NCBI GenBank assembly: GCA_008694505.1
Contig: VZDJ01007747.1
Coordinates: 36,889,978 to 36,953,977 of the forward strand
Direction of reading: 5' to 3'
Length of the DNA stretch: 64,000 nt
Origin: Cyanoderma ruficeps
Taxonomy: Eukaryota; Chordata; Aves; Passeriformes; Timaliidae
Shown here: positions 1-13,000 of the stretch, piece by piece
Layout of the letters: the number at the start of each line of letters is the position of its first letter
How positions within the stretch are numbered: the stretch's first letter is position 1
Translations under genes and position numbers: made by a program
Notes under the pieces: generated by a model
What the model saw: the letters and a program-made list of their open reading frames with translations, nothing else
Told to the model about the DNA's origin: nothing
The model's database searches: none

Positions 1-941
1 ACTGACACGCAATCACACTGGACTTTCTGGCAATTCCCATTCTGAATTTGACCCTGAAGAGTTTGTCTAATAAGCTGCTTCTAGGGTAAAAGCAGGAAAG
101 AATTCCTCCCCTCTACCAGTGGTTTCACACAAATCATCCCCTGTTGAAGCCAGGCTGGGCCTCTCTAGGTGCAGAGTTGAATGTTGACTATTCCTTCCTG
201 CTGTTTTTTAGCTTTGCAGATAAGGTAAATGACACTGACCATCTTCAGGGAACTGACTTTTCTCAGTGACAAATGACAAGTGTACATTTTTTAAATGTGA
301 GGCAATTTTTTTTCATGGAGGTAGCAGAAGAATGTGGTGAGCTTGGAGATAAATACTGAAATTTGGAGTTAAGCCATTGCTAGCTGTTAAAACTCTCTGG
401 TGAGAGAGTGGATCTGCTATATGTAAATTGTCAGTGTTTCCTTTTCAGGTTCCAATGCTGTCAGTCTGGTATCTTTCATGAGTACTTTGCACTATAGGAA
501 TTAGAGATGAAAAAGACTTATTAGGTCATCTAGTTTACCTACCTGCCAGAGCAAGATTCTTTCCTACACTATGTATTTGGCCACAAGTGCAGATGGAGAA
601 ATAATAATCAGATGCTGCAGTGTATTTAATACTCACAGATTTGGTCTTCAGAAGTTGTGCTATCAAAATTGCAGACATCACACAGCACATGCTTGCAACT
701 TTTCTGAAGGGAAATACATCCTGAATATATCCTGTAAAACTTCTGCTGATGGTAACTTGCCCTCATGCTGTCATGGTCTATGCAATGCACACGGTTAGGT
801 ATTAAGCTTTATTAGTTATCTGACTTGCTGCTTTATGGTTCAGGAAATTGTACTTTATAACACAAGAAGATAAAACTAACAGAAACTGACAGACTTGGAT
901 GAAAATAAATAAATAAAGTAAGAAAGATTAATAAGTATTAC
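1..941. other. ACOX3: ACOX3 intron 14, partial
   Basis: AT-rich intronic sequence. Bases about 486-600 resemble an old CR1/L3-like remnant; nothing else is recognised. The 75-codon plus-strand open frame at 571-798 overlaps that repeat and shows no protein-like features. Confidence 0.7.
486..600 (-). repeat. Decayed CR1/L3-like LINE remnant
   Basis: The segment around agacttattaggtcatctag and tgccagagcaagattctttc matches the general pattern of an ancient CR1-related 3' region seen in reverse in sauropsid genomes. The match is from memory and the ends are vague. Confidence 0.4.
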
Positions 942-1057
942 CTGGCAGTTGTTTTTTGCATCAAAATCACTTAGTCCAGCCTGCTTCTCCTTGTTCATTT
1001 TTCGGTCACTTTCTCGGAGGAGGTAGCAAACCAGCCATTTATAAGCTGCTAAAGGAA
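942..1057 (-). CDS. ACOX3: ACOX3 exon 14 (residues 519-557), last exon in the window
   Basis: Completes a Val codon and reads [20 protein letters not shown], then [18 protein letters not shown]. The acceptor is tttttgtag; the donor is CAG|gtaata, phase 0. No further ACOX3 exon could be recognised in bases 1-941, so the gene continues beyond the left edge. Confidence 0.94.
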
Positions 1058-4000
1058 CTACAAAAAGGGAAAAAGCAAAATTCTTAACATTCACATTTAT
1101 GATGCAAGAAGTCACATGAAAATTCTACGGCAGTCCCAGATTTTGTAACTTGAAATGAAAAGTGAAAGCATTAATTAATCCATTGACATGCCACTTCGTC
1201 CATTAATGTGGATACAATAAACATCTGGGGAGAACAGTCAGATTATGAGTGAGTTATTCAGCATAAAGTCCTTGCATGAATCCTGCTTGCTTGTTTGTCA
1301 GCTGAAGATTTAATGTAGAGCATACCTTAGGGTATAGGGAGTGTTCACATGCTGCCTAAATTAAGGCATCTTAATTAACATCTTAACAGTCCAGTTTCTA
1401 ACAGAATGGATCAAGAAACAGATTCAGACATTTTTTAAACTATGGTTTGGTTCAGTAGGTATTACATGAGAGGAGAGAACATGTGCTGTTGCTTTCTCAT
1501 TATGTATTCTTTTTAACTTTTGTGTCCAAGGGCCAGTCTAGGCTCACAGTGATACACAAATAGGAACAGCACCTAATATCATCACTTGATTATAGCAGAG
1601 TAAAGCAGGAAAACTACAGGGAACTCTTTTCCTACCATTACCCATTTTTCTCTATACATTCAAAAGCAACTGTCAAAAGCAAATGAACTTCATGCCTTTT
1701 CAACATACTTGTAAATCCCTTGTATGGTTTTCTAAAAGAAGCTATTTTAGTGATAGAAGCTAGTGGTGAACAATCCCCTTAGAGCTGGAAAGCAGCAATA
1801 CAGTGGTGGAAATCCTTAACTCAGAGATGTTATTTTAGAGGAACAAAAGAGAAAAAAAAAATCTGATGTTATTCTCCATTCCAGAAATAAATCTGGGGAA
1901 AACAGAATGTATTTTGAAATGCAAAATATGTTCTTAGTAAATAAAAATCAGCAAATATGACAAATATCTAGTAAGTAGCAGAGGCTGAATTTCAAATCTC
2001 TGGGTCCTTTCCTCTGGAAAGGAATTTAAAATTCTAGAATCAGTTTAATAACAGCAGAAGCCTACCTGAAGAGTCCATGCAATCTTTAACACTAATGGCT
2101 GTGAATTTCCAGCCAAGGATATGATGGTAGTCTTGCAAAAAGTTTATTGTTCCCAAAGGGGATTCAAAAGGAGCTTTATCTGAAATACCAGAGAAAATAA
2201 AAATGATTAATGAGAAAAGAAATCAGACTTTTTGGAACTAAAAGCCTATTACAAAGCCATGCATACACTTGACAGGCCAGATGTAATTAGCCTATAATAC
2301 TTATTTTATTATGGCCTAGTCCAGCCAAAAGAGGACTGGTAGACAAGTGTGGAAAAACCTGACATCACTGCCTATAATTATTCCCCATAAGATTCAACTT
2401 CAACTGCAGAGTTTTCCAGCTCTGTAAGATGCTAGTGAAACTCACTGCTGGAAAACTGAAACAAAATCTAGAGAACTACAAGATGTGGTGATGGATATTG
2501 CTACCAAGTCAGGTGATATGAACTGTTCCAAGTACAATAAACAGACTTATGATGACTTTACCAATACAGAGTCACAGAATCATAGAACGGTTTGGGTTGG
2601 AAGGGACCTTAAGCGTCAATTTGTTGTAACCCTCCCAGCCTGTATAAGGACACCTTCCATTAGACCAGCTTGCTCCAAGCCCTATCCAGCCTGGCCTTCA
2701 ACAGCTCCAGGGATGGGCCATTCACAATTTCTCTGGCCAACCTGTGCCAGTGTCTCATCACCCTTGCAGAGAAGAATTTCTTCCTAACTTCTGATCTAAA
2801 TCTCTCATCTTTCAGTTTAAAACCATTCCCCTTTGGTCCATGACTATCTGCCCATGTGAAAAGTAGCTCTCTCTCCTTTTTACAAGTACTGGAAGGCCAT
2901 AAAGAACCTTCTCTTCTCTAGCCCGAGGATACTCAACTCTCTCAGCCTGTCTTTACAGCAGAGGTGCTCTAGGCCTGTGAGCATCTTGGTGGCCTCTGGA
3001 CCCACTCTAACAGGTCCCTATCTTTCTTTTGCTTAGGACCCCAGACCTGGATGCAGTGCTGAGGTAATTTCGTTGAACCAAACTGCACTTCTCAGGGAGT
3101 AAGATACCTGATTAGGGATGGCAAAACACCCAGCTAGCTTCTGCAAGACAGAGAATATTTCTTGCAGCAAATATTTCTGTATTGTGAATGTACCATATGA
3201 TGCAGTCTGAAGCACATTATTTATGCTCCAGTTAATTATTAAATGACTGTCAATGGCTTTTGGTATGAAATTGCCTCCTAATTCCATTAGCTACACACTG
3301 TTGAGTCCAGCACAAGATTCCACAACGAAAACATACCTTTTATGCAATTCATCCAGCTCATTAAGTAGTTGCTGGTTTGCTGAAGCAGGACGTTGTTATC
3401 TCCCTCATATGTGCAGTTTGGATCATTGTCATTTCGGATTTCACCCAGACGATTCACTTAAAAAGAACAAGTGTACAGTTTAATATATTGCAACATATTA
3501 GTAGAAGCTAAGAGAGATTAAATAATTATTCTGCGACAAAATGCAGGAGAGCTGTCTATACCTATATGTAAAACTACTGTTACAAACAGATGAGCTTGAA
3601 AATTCACTGATCACCTTGTACAGTAAAGATTTTAGAAAAGTGTGGCATTAAACTTAAAAGGGAAATTTTCACCTATAAAGTCTGCATCTTTATATTGGAA
3701 ACTGAGACTGAATTACTTGTACAGTCTGTCCAAATGCTGGTGCAGATCCTGTATGGGTTTAGGGAGGTTTTTTTTGTGACTTCAGGTATGAAATAAAATT
3801 TAAAAATATGGATATGAAGATAAAATACTTTCTAAACACATTGATAAAATTCAGTAATCATAACACAATGGCAGTCGAAGAACACATCAAAATAACCATT
3901 CTCTTTCTGATGAGAGAATGGTTATTTTCATGCAGTGTCTGTAACTTACTGGCAAGGTAACCATGTCCTCCACAAGCTTCTCGGCACTCCTGGGCTGCCT

Positions 4001-7000
4001 GCTGAGCAGTCCAAGAGGCCAGTGGTTTGCTGGCAGCAGATAAAGCATGAATCTCACGTCCCAGATCAGCCTTCGTGAAAAACAAATTATAAACGAGGAG
4101 TAACTTTTATAGAAATTAAGTTGGTGACCAGCTAAAGCCATTGATACATGTACTGCTTTATAATGAACAGCAACTGGCCATACAGGCACAAAACTCTGAG
4201 ATCTATTTAAGTGCAAAGCATATTCTTTGGTGCCACAACTGAGGAACCTTCAGCAGCAACTTTCTTATATGAGACAGCAATAATATGTGTCAGGTCATGG
4301 GCACATGGGTGCATCTCAGCCCAGCTGCACCAGCTGGCACAGCACTGAGTTAGTTCAACCTGCCAAGGTTTCCCTCCCAAAAAATAGAGAAGCAGGTGGT
4401 TGAGGGCCTGTCCAGAAAAAGCTTCTATCCCCTCTGTGACATCAGCAGTATCTCTCTCCCCGGCTAGCAATTATAAGGATAATTATAATATTTATTGCCT
4501 TACACAGTTTTCACTGATCTTTTAAGCATCAGTTTTGCAAAGGGCAGGAAAACTTTTATGCACACCCTCAGAGACTTCAGAGAATCACAGTAGCCTGCAT
4601 TTCCACTAACTCTGTTGACCTTCCTTTGAAAATGCATTTGGAATTCTGATTTCTGGAGACAGGGGCTTGATACAACCAAAGCTTGTTTAACAGCACCTCC
4701 CTGATTGGTGCTGTTTGTTTCAAGATATCCTGCAGAACAAAAGGAATCCATAAGGATTCCATTCTTAAAATTTTCAACAATGAGATTCTTTCCTATCATG
4801 ACTTTTTCCTGATAGCCACTGTTTTCCCTAAGATTAGTGACTGCACTGTAGACCTCCAGAGATGAAGTATCAGGTAAGAAAAAATCAAATAGATTCTTCT
4901 GTGTTTTGTGCAAAGAGGAGAAATTAAAACAACCCATCATTAGTACAAATTATTTCGTGACCTTTACTTTAGCTGAAAAAAGCTTAAGGATTTAAGTAAG
5001 ACCTGAGCAATACACAGCCTGCATGTAAAAGTTTTTTATTGCCAGAAGCCTTGAAAGTTTTTATTGCAAGAAATTATAAAAATAAATAAAATTTATATGC
5101 TGTAAAAACACAATACTGCAGTTAATTTGATTAAGAATCGGTCCTGGCACAGAGACTGATAGATTAAACTATTTTCTCTGTAAAGGGATAACTTCAAGTG
5201 GGCTGATTGTGGATGTTAGTCAATGTTAAGACTCAAAAGTCAATTTTTCACTAAAAATATGTATTTTAATGCATGAATTTGAATTGCAAACTTATGCAAG
5301 ACTCAGAGAGTCTGTGCAGGAATTAGGATTAGTATATTTTCAGAAAATCTTTGATATATGCTCCCTGTAGAATCATTTACAACAGTTATAAGCTGAATTT
5401 ACACCATCATAATATATTTATGATTAAAAAATCTGCAAGTGAACATAACTTTCAATCCCACAGAAATCAGTAAAACCTTATTCACTCCATCAAAACTAAT
5501 TTGAATGCTTTTCTAAATGCAAGTTTAATCAGTACCTTGTATGCCCCACATTACTGAGACATTGCTCTATCATTCTTGATCGTAAGAGAGCCTAAGGCTT
5601 CTAAATAGGTCTTCCAGTTAACAGTTTACAGTTTATTACAGTAAGAACTCAGTGAAGAGGAAATATGTAAACATCTCACCTGTCTCTGACTCCTTTGCTT
5701 TGTCAACACACCTGCAAAAAACTCAACAAAGTTCTCCAACAGGGACTTTGAGAAATAATCTAAGACATATGCAGCAGCCAGATAAGGTAAAAGACGCCAT
5801 TGCTGGGAAAAAAAAAATTATTTGATCACAAATTGATACATATTTTTATTAGTTATTATATTGAACCAACTTGTGGATTTTTACTGTGTTCAAATGGAAA
5901 ACTGCTTAATGGAGAAGACAACAATAACCACCTATAATGTAATTTAATTACATTTCATTATGTTATAGGTGGTTATTGTTCTCTTTATACAAGTTATGGT
6001 TATATTGTTTCAGTTCTCACATTTCATGAATTTGTGATAAACATTCTCTTAAACCAGGGAAAAAGTTCATTGAAGCTTTGGGGACCAAAGACATATTTTT
6101 GCCATGTGTTTACAAAATGTCTGGCATTCCAGGGTCAGTCATGATTCATAAGTCTCTTCAGTACAAACATGACAGGGGTTGTAACCATTTCATGGGTCTC
6201 ATGAAGGAAAAGAAAAATTGCTTGGAAGTATTTGTGGTAAAGGAAGAAGGGACTGAGAGTTTCAGGAAACGGAACCCACAGAACAAGCCAAAACTGGGAA
6301 AAACTGAGAGACTCAAAGAATAGTGGCTTATTCAGAAATGGTGGAAGGAAGGCACCTTCCACCAGTTTGTAGAAACCCATGAAATCTTTCAACATTGCAA
6401 GGTAAGTGTCAGCCTGGAAAAAGGCACCCACCCTGCAAGGACCAACTGGGCAGGTTTGTTTTCAGCACTTCTTATATAATAACCTTTGTCATTCAGCAGA
6501 TATGAGTTTTCCCTTTTCCCCAGTTATTCTACATACACTTTTTCAGAGCAAAAAGTGTTTTTCATCTGCATAAACTGCAGGTAAACCTTGATTATAAACC
6601 TCTTAAATCAGTATTAGTTTGAGACAATGAATGTCATTGAGCTCTATACTTTTAAAGCATACAGTCTACAAATGCAAAACTTAGTGTAGTAAGAAAAGAA
6701 GCAGTGATATTTTGAAACAAATGATACTTTCTACCTCTGCAGTACTTTTGCATGTGCATGTAAGACAGTCTTTCTCTTAAAAGGTTACTATTTTAGAAGA
6801 CAGATGTTTCTAGGTACTTCAGAGAAACGAGATTTTTTTAGTTTTGCTGTTCCAAGAACTTATGTTAAAAGGCTGGTCATGCCAGGAGAAGGTTTTGAGT
6901 TGGAATGAATCCTCACAGCTGTACTAGAATGATGCTTCAGGTGACACAGACAACTTTAATTTCACTAACTTCAGAGTCACTACTGTGATCTGCAGTAGCT

Positions 7001-10000
7001 CTGGATGTGAGTTTCATTATATAGAAGTCTATAGATTGAATTCCAGAGTATTTACCTGTGTTTGGTACTCAAGGACAGGTACTTCTTCATCCTCAGTTGG
7101 TCCAAACTGACGGCGAGCTGCTGAGAAGCGAATGGCTATTGCCAAGGCAAGCTTTAAATTGGTCATGGAAAGTCCTGTGATCATAATTCTGCCAGTGGAC
7201 AAGGATCCCAGAGCTGCACTGAAACGTTCTTTATCATCCTGAATGAAGAGAAGGCACTGAATGAATGCTGAGGCCAACATTTCATTTTACCCCCATAAAG
7301 AGGCAACTTGGTAGCAAGATCAGAAGCAATTTTTCCAATTTTGTTTTTGACTCATTCAGATGAGGTATTCAGGTGAGACTCAGAACAGTCTTGCTTGAAC
7401 ACAGTCAAACTCTAAACTCTTTGGGATCAGTGGGGTTGTGCATAGAGCATGAAGTTCAGCAAAGTCAGCAAGGTGAGTTGCAGCATCTTTGAAATGCAAT
7501 TAAAAAGCCAACATTCATACTCCATGTGAAATTGCCAACAGCCTTCTTAAGTTCAGGTATTCAGTACTTCCTGACATAAGAGGAAGCTCTGTCTCTCAAC
7601 CTACTTATGCCTTTGTATATTTAACAAAACGAGACCTTGTTTCATACCTTGACAGAACTTGAGTACTTCCCCTCAGCTGTGACATCTCCAGCTATATTTA
7701 GTATGTTTTCTTTTGGTATCCTGACATTGTGGAACATGGCAAATCTGTTTAAATAAATACACAAACAATATAAAATCTATGCCTGCATAGTCTGAGGTAT
7801 TTATATTACAAAAAAAAAAAAGGTCACAAGAAAGATGGGATTGCAAAATTATCTCAGGCATGTCAGTGAACTGAAAACAGTATCCATCAGGCCAGGCAGG
7901 GAATTTTAGGGAAGTATGCCTGGGACAACAAAGACTTTCAGACTTACAGAAGCACAATAAATTCAAGAGAATTTGTTATAACTCTTCTGATTTTTGATTT
8001 TTTGTTTTAAAACAATGATGTTTACAAAACCAGTAAAACCACTTTGTTGACTCTAGGAGACCATTTCAGCAGCTTTGTAAGGAAAGAAGTAAAAAAGTAA
8101 TGGAAGCATGAGCAACATATTCTGGTTGAGGGAAGGGACAATTAAAGTTACTTATTAGAGACCTTGTACACAGGCAGTTTGACACGTACTTTCACTGACA
8201 CCTCAGAAGGCCGAATTCTCAGGCTGCATGACTTAGGTTACCTTGGTTGGTATCTCAGCTGTTAAAAAGCTTGGGAAGATGAACAACTTCCTTCTGCTGC
8301 CTAGAATGGGACTTGGCCATTCTCATTCCAAATAATTCCCCGCCTCAAACAATTCTGCAGAACTATATTCTCAACTGAGGTGTTGTTTAGTCCAGTCTGG
8401 AGACTGCTTTGGAATAGAGACACTATATATTTTTATGAGTCTAAAATATAGATCTGTGAGGATCACTCATTCTACTGCAATACAAATAAGGACATAGCTG
8501 AAACAGTGCCCTGAGAAGGAACCAAAAGGAAAATTTTCCTTTGTTTAAACTCAAATAAGGAATTCTGTTCCCTGAAATGTGGCATCTTAGAAAAGGAAGA
8601 GCAGGATAACCCTTTCTAAATTGCAGCACTCTAGCAGCAATAAAGAGCAAAGTTCCTAAGATAGGGAGAATGTCCTGAGTATTCATATTCTTCAGGAAGA
8701 AAGTGATTGAACTGTTTCACCCAAATGGGCAACACAATTTGGCACAATAGCAGCAGTATCAACCCCACTCACAAATATCTCACTGTCTAATAGCACTTGA
8801 AAAGCTGTATTTGTAATCAAAAAAAATTCCTTTTTCCTGCCAATAAAGGCTGATCTATTTAATATGGCTCATGAGAGCCAGGTCTTTCACATTAATAAAT
8901 TACATAAGGGCTGCATTGCTGCATGTGCTTTTAAATTATGAGTTGTTTCCAAGGAAACATATCTGAATACTGAATTTATTCAGCCTTAGAGATACACAGT
9001 ATTTTCAGACTTAGACATGGGAAAGGCGTGCTATCCTAACCAAGAACCAGCTGCTTCAACAACACTAATAAGTGCTTTGTTAAATGCCAATTTCAGTGAG
9101 ACTACACTACTTTGTAATAGAAGCAAATTCACATTTTCCAAAAATCTGATTTCCATCTATGCTAGTATTTTTTTCATATCAGTGAAAATAAAAAATCTCT
9201 TTCTAGAAAGATCTTTTGGCTAAATTCACATTCTCTGCTCCCTATATCCCAAACAGAATCACAACTCAAACTGTACAATGAGCAATATTTTTAAGCAATA
9301 GCATGCATCTTAGAAAGAATTTGAACTTTTTAATTATTATTACTCATTACTTTAATTACGGAAGAGTGTGTGTGGCAAGGTTTAGGTTGCTAGTTACGTT
9401 CGTTTTTCACAGTTGCTATCTCCATCCATAGATTTCCAGGAAGGTGCTTCCTCCTAGGACCTTACAATGCAAATATAAGGCAGGAAGCTATATTCAAACA
9501 GTGAAGCAGACATTAATTACTGAAGAATATTACCGACAGGATGCCTGCCGGTCACAGCACACCAGCAGCTCATCAATGACTTTTTTTTTTACAAGCCACT
9601 AAAGCTAACAAAAATTTTAAGAAAAAACCAGTGTGATGAAAGTAAGGAAGCTCCATGAATGGTTATAAGGATCCCTCCCAAACAGGAAGGGATGCATGGA
9701 AGAAAGCAATGAAATATTATTTTAAAAAGCTATTGAATGGATGATATAAACTGGAATTACAAGGCAGACTACAGAAAGAGCTGACCTAACAGAGAGATGA
9801 TACAATCTTTGGGGCACACATTAGGATAATATTTCAAAGGGCTCCAGTTCTTGGGCTTTCTCTCTGCAAATACATATCTAGAACATGCTTAGCCTCGTAT
9901 GTGCTGAACAGTAAGATTTCATGGCAGCATTCATAGAGTCATTAGGCTGGAAAACACCTCCAATATCAGAGTCCAACCATTATCCCAGCAGCACCGTGTT

Positions 10001-13000
10001 CACCACTAAACCACATCCCCAAGTACGACATCCACACATCTTCTGAACACTTCCAGGGAAGATGATTCCACCCCTTTTCCCTGGGCAGCCTGTCTCAATG
10101 TCTGAACACTCTTTCAGTGAAGAAGTTTTTCCCAGTATCTAACCTAAACCTCCCCTGGTACAACTTGAGGACACTTCCTTTTGTTCTGCCATTTGTTACC
10201 TGGGAGATAATGACAATGACTAAAATGGCAAATTCTCCTGCGTTATATGTTGTGTTTTACACTGTAGTGATTAGTTCGATTCACTGAGCAAAGTTGTGCA
10301 GTTGTAGAAAAATTTTTATATCGACCTGTGCTTGAAACTCAAGTGTTCATAAAAAGCAAATTGAAAGCTACTACTTTATAAATTTATACACCAATTCCCT
10401 ACTTTTAGGAATTCCAAACCTACTCATAATGAACATGTGACAGATGTGTGCTGAACCAAACAGCCCCCAAAAGGACCTAAACAATTTTACCTACTTTCAC
10501 TTGCTGTAATACAATCTCAAACAGTTAAATCTAAGGGAAGTCTTCTGTCGGAAAGAGTGCAAAACCTTCAAGGAAGTTTTATTATAATCTGTCTGACACA
10601 AATATAAGGAAGCTAATTCTGTACCACATAAAAGATGACCTAAAATTATTATGATTAAAAACTACAAGCACACCCTTCTTTAATAACTTCTTTCACAGCT
10701 AGTGAACCAGAATACTGAATTTCCTATCATTATATGATAGCCTATTTTCTTAAAATCAAAATGAATTCAAGTAACAGGTTTTTAAAGTTTAGATTTTTTT
10801 CCCTTGATATTATCCATTACACATATATTATACAAAGATATGTGAATATGCATATTAGCTGGCAAAGACTTTAAGAAGAAAAGCAGAGAGGCAGAACAAG
10901 CAATTAAAAATTCAACAGAAAATTTCCATGTGGAAAGAAATAAGATATTTTTGCCTATAAGCATGAGTGTTGAAAATAAAAGCAGAACCTCACAGGACTG
11001 GTGGGTTCAGTGACCTTGTGAGATTGCTGCCAACTGCTGTTACTCTCCTTCTCCAAGAACTTTGCTATTGGGAATTGTTAGACACACTGGCCAATTGGAA
11101 TTTGATATTGAAACATATTAAAAATAAATACTAAGATTTAATGAAGTCAATGATCACGTTTTTAATGGTTATCAGCCTAGAAAGGGTAGACTTGGCCCAC
11201 ATCTGTCAACACATTTAGGGGGAAAATCTCCTGTAAGAATTGAAGAAATATCTTACAATAATGGAACTGTATACACAGTCATGGGGATATCATGTACCAG
11301 CAAGTTTGGAAAATGGCTAAATTTCACACAGTGATGACAAGACCAGAGGTTTGAAAGCTGCCCTACTTAGGGCCTCTGCAGCACAGCAAATAGCATGACT
11401 GAGATTAAGACCTCTCAGCAAGACAGACAGACAGCTGTCACTTTAAATAGGTATCACAGGGTTCTACAGCAATGTGCAATTTTGCATCATGTAGACACAT
11501 TTTTTACCACAGATAAAAAGAAACTGCATCACATAGATTTCTGCCAAGACCAGCTGAGCAGAGTGAAGTGCCATTCCAATAGTAGCATTCTTGTTTGGGT
11601 TCTTTGGCCAGTAGTTTAGGGAACATTTCAAACTAAGTTAATCTCACTGACTTTAAATCATGCAATAGTAATTCATCTGGTGTGCAGTAATGCTGATAAA
11701 AGAGGAGCAGCTGGAAAAGCTAAGAGCTCCTTTTGCCAGTACTGAAGTAATAAACCGTTACCTATAGTACAAATAGCTCAAATGTGCTTTGGTGAACTTC
11801 AGACTCACTAAAATGCCTTTTCTGCCAGCTTTTGTTACTGACTACATTAGAGATGGTACAATCATCTCTAATGATAGACTTCCAGCCAGAAACAGAAAGC
11901 AGGTGAATGGTATTGGAAGGCTGTTTATGGGATACAGTAAACCTTGGGAAGAATAACATTTCAGAGGTTTGATGAAAAACTTGCAGAAGGAAAGAAAATT
12001 GCCACATATTCTAGACTAATGCTCACAGAAAGGTTAGAGCTGAAAAGAGTTACAGTGAAACTGGGGAAAACTGCACAGCAGTATCTTAGCTTTACTCTCT
12101 ACAATCAAGGCTCTAATCTAAGAACGCAGCTTTCTACAGTAATGCTAAATAGCAAGGATAAAACAACACAGCAGTTTATAGGCTTCCTAATGCTAACCTA
12201 ATGGACTTCACAGGCACACAAAGACCCACTCACACTGAAGTTCTTACAGTCCAAGTGCCAGTTTTGTGAGGAGTTCTGCACTGCAGACTCCTGCAGCTGT
12301 TGAGAGCTGACAGAGCTCTGCTAACGAACAAAAATAGCTGTTTGAAGTTCATGGCAGATGTGAGGCTGTATTTCTGTGGGTCAAAAAACAAATGTGTGAC
12401 CAGACCGAAATCTTCCTTTCCCCATTTTCACCCACATCAAGTGCCTTTCAGTGTGAAGTAGCTACGGGTGTAGAGTTTTAAGGCACATGAACACGACAAA
12501 AATGAGGGGATAAGGCAGCACTCTGCAGCAATGTGACCATGGCCCAGTAACATGCATAGCACTGTATGCACCCACATAGTGTCCAACCCTGACTGCAGAA
12601 ACTGCATGAGGAGGACAAAGCAGGGAAATGTCAATGATTCGGCTTGAACTCAAACTGTAAACATGCAAGATGTGTTTGCAAAATACCTAGTTTTAACTGT
12701 GGAAGTGGCACTTCTCACAAGGACTAAAGTATTCACGGTATATTCAGATAACATAAATACAAGGCCAGGCATTTTAGCATTTTTTTTTCTTCTACAGCCA
12801 CTTAATTGTTATTGCTATTGCAATTGTTTGAAACTTAGGTCAGAGGCTGTAAGTCAATAAAAAATATTAAACAAGCCCAAGCTTGTTTATTTGGGAAGCA
12901 GAACTGATTTTTATACTCGATTTCTTACACCTCTGTTCTTTTTCCTGTACTGAAACAGCCACTCCTAAGGCCTTGCAGCGAACAAGACCTGACAAATTAT

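Noticed and set aside
1..941. Possible next ACOX3 exon after exon 14
   Set aside because: Both strands were read for the expected continuation after NNCQ; no matching peptide with splice sites was found, so the next exon is taken to lie outside the window.
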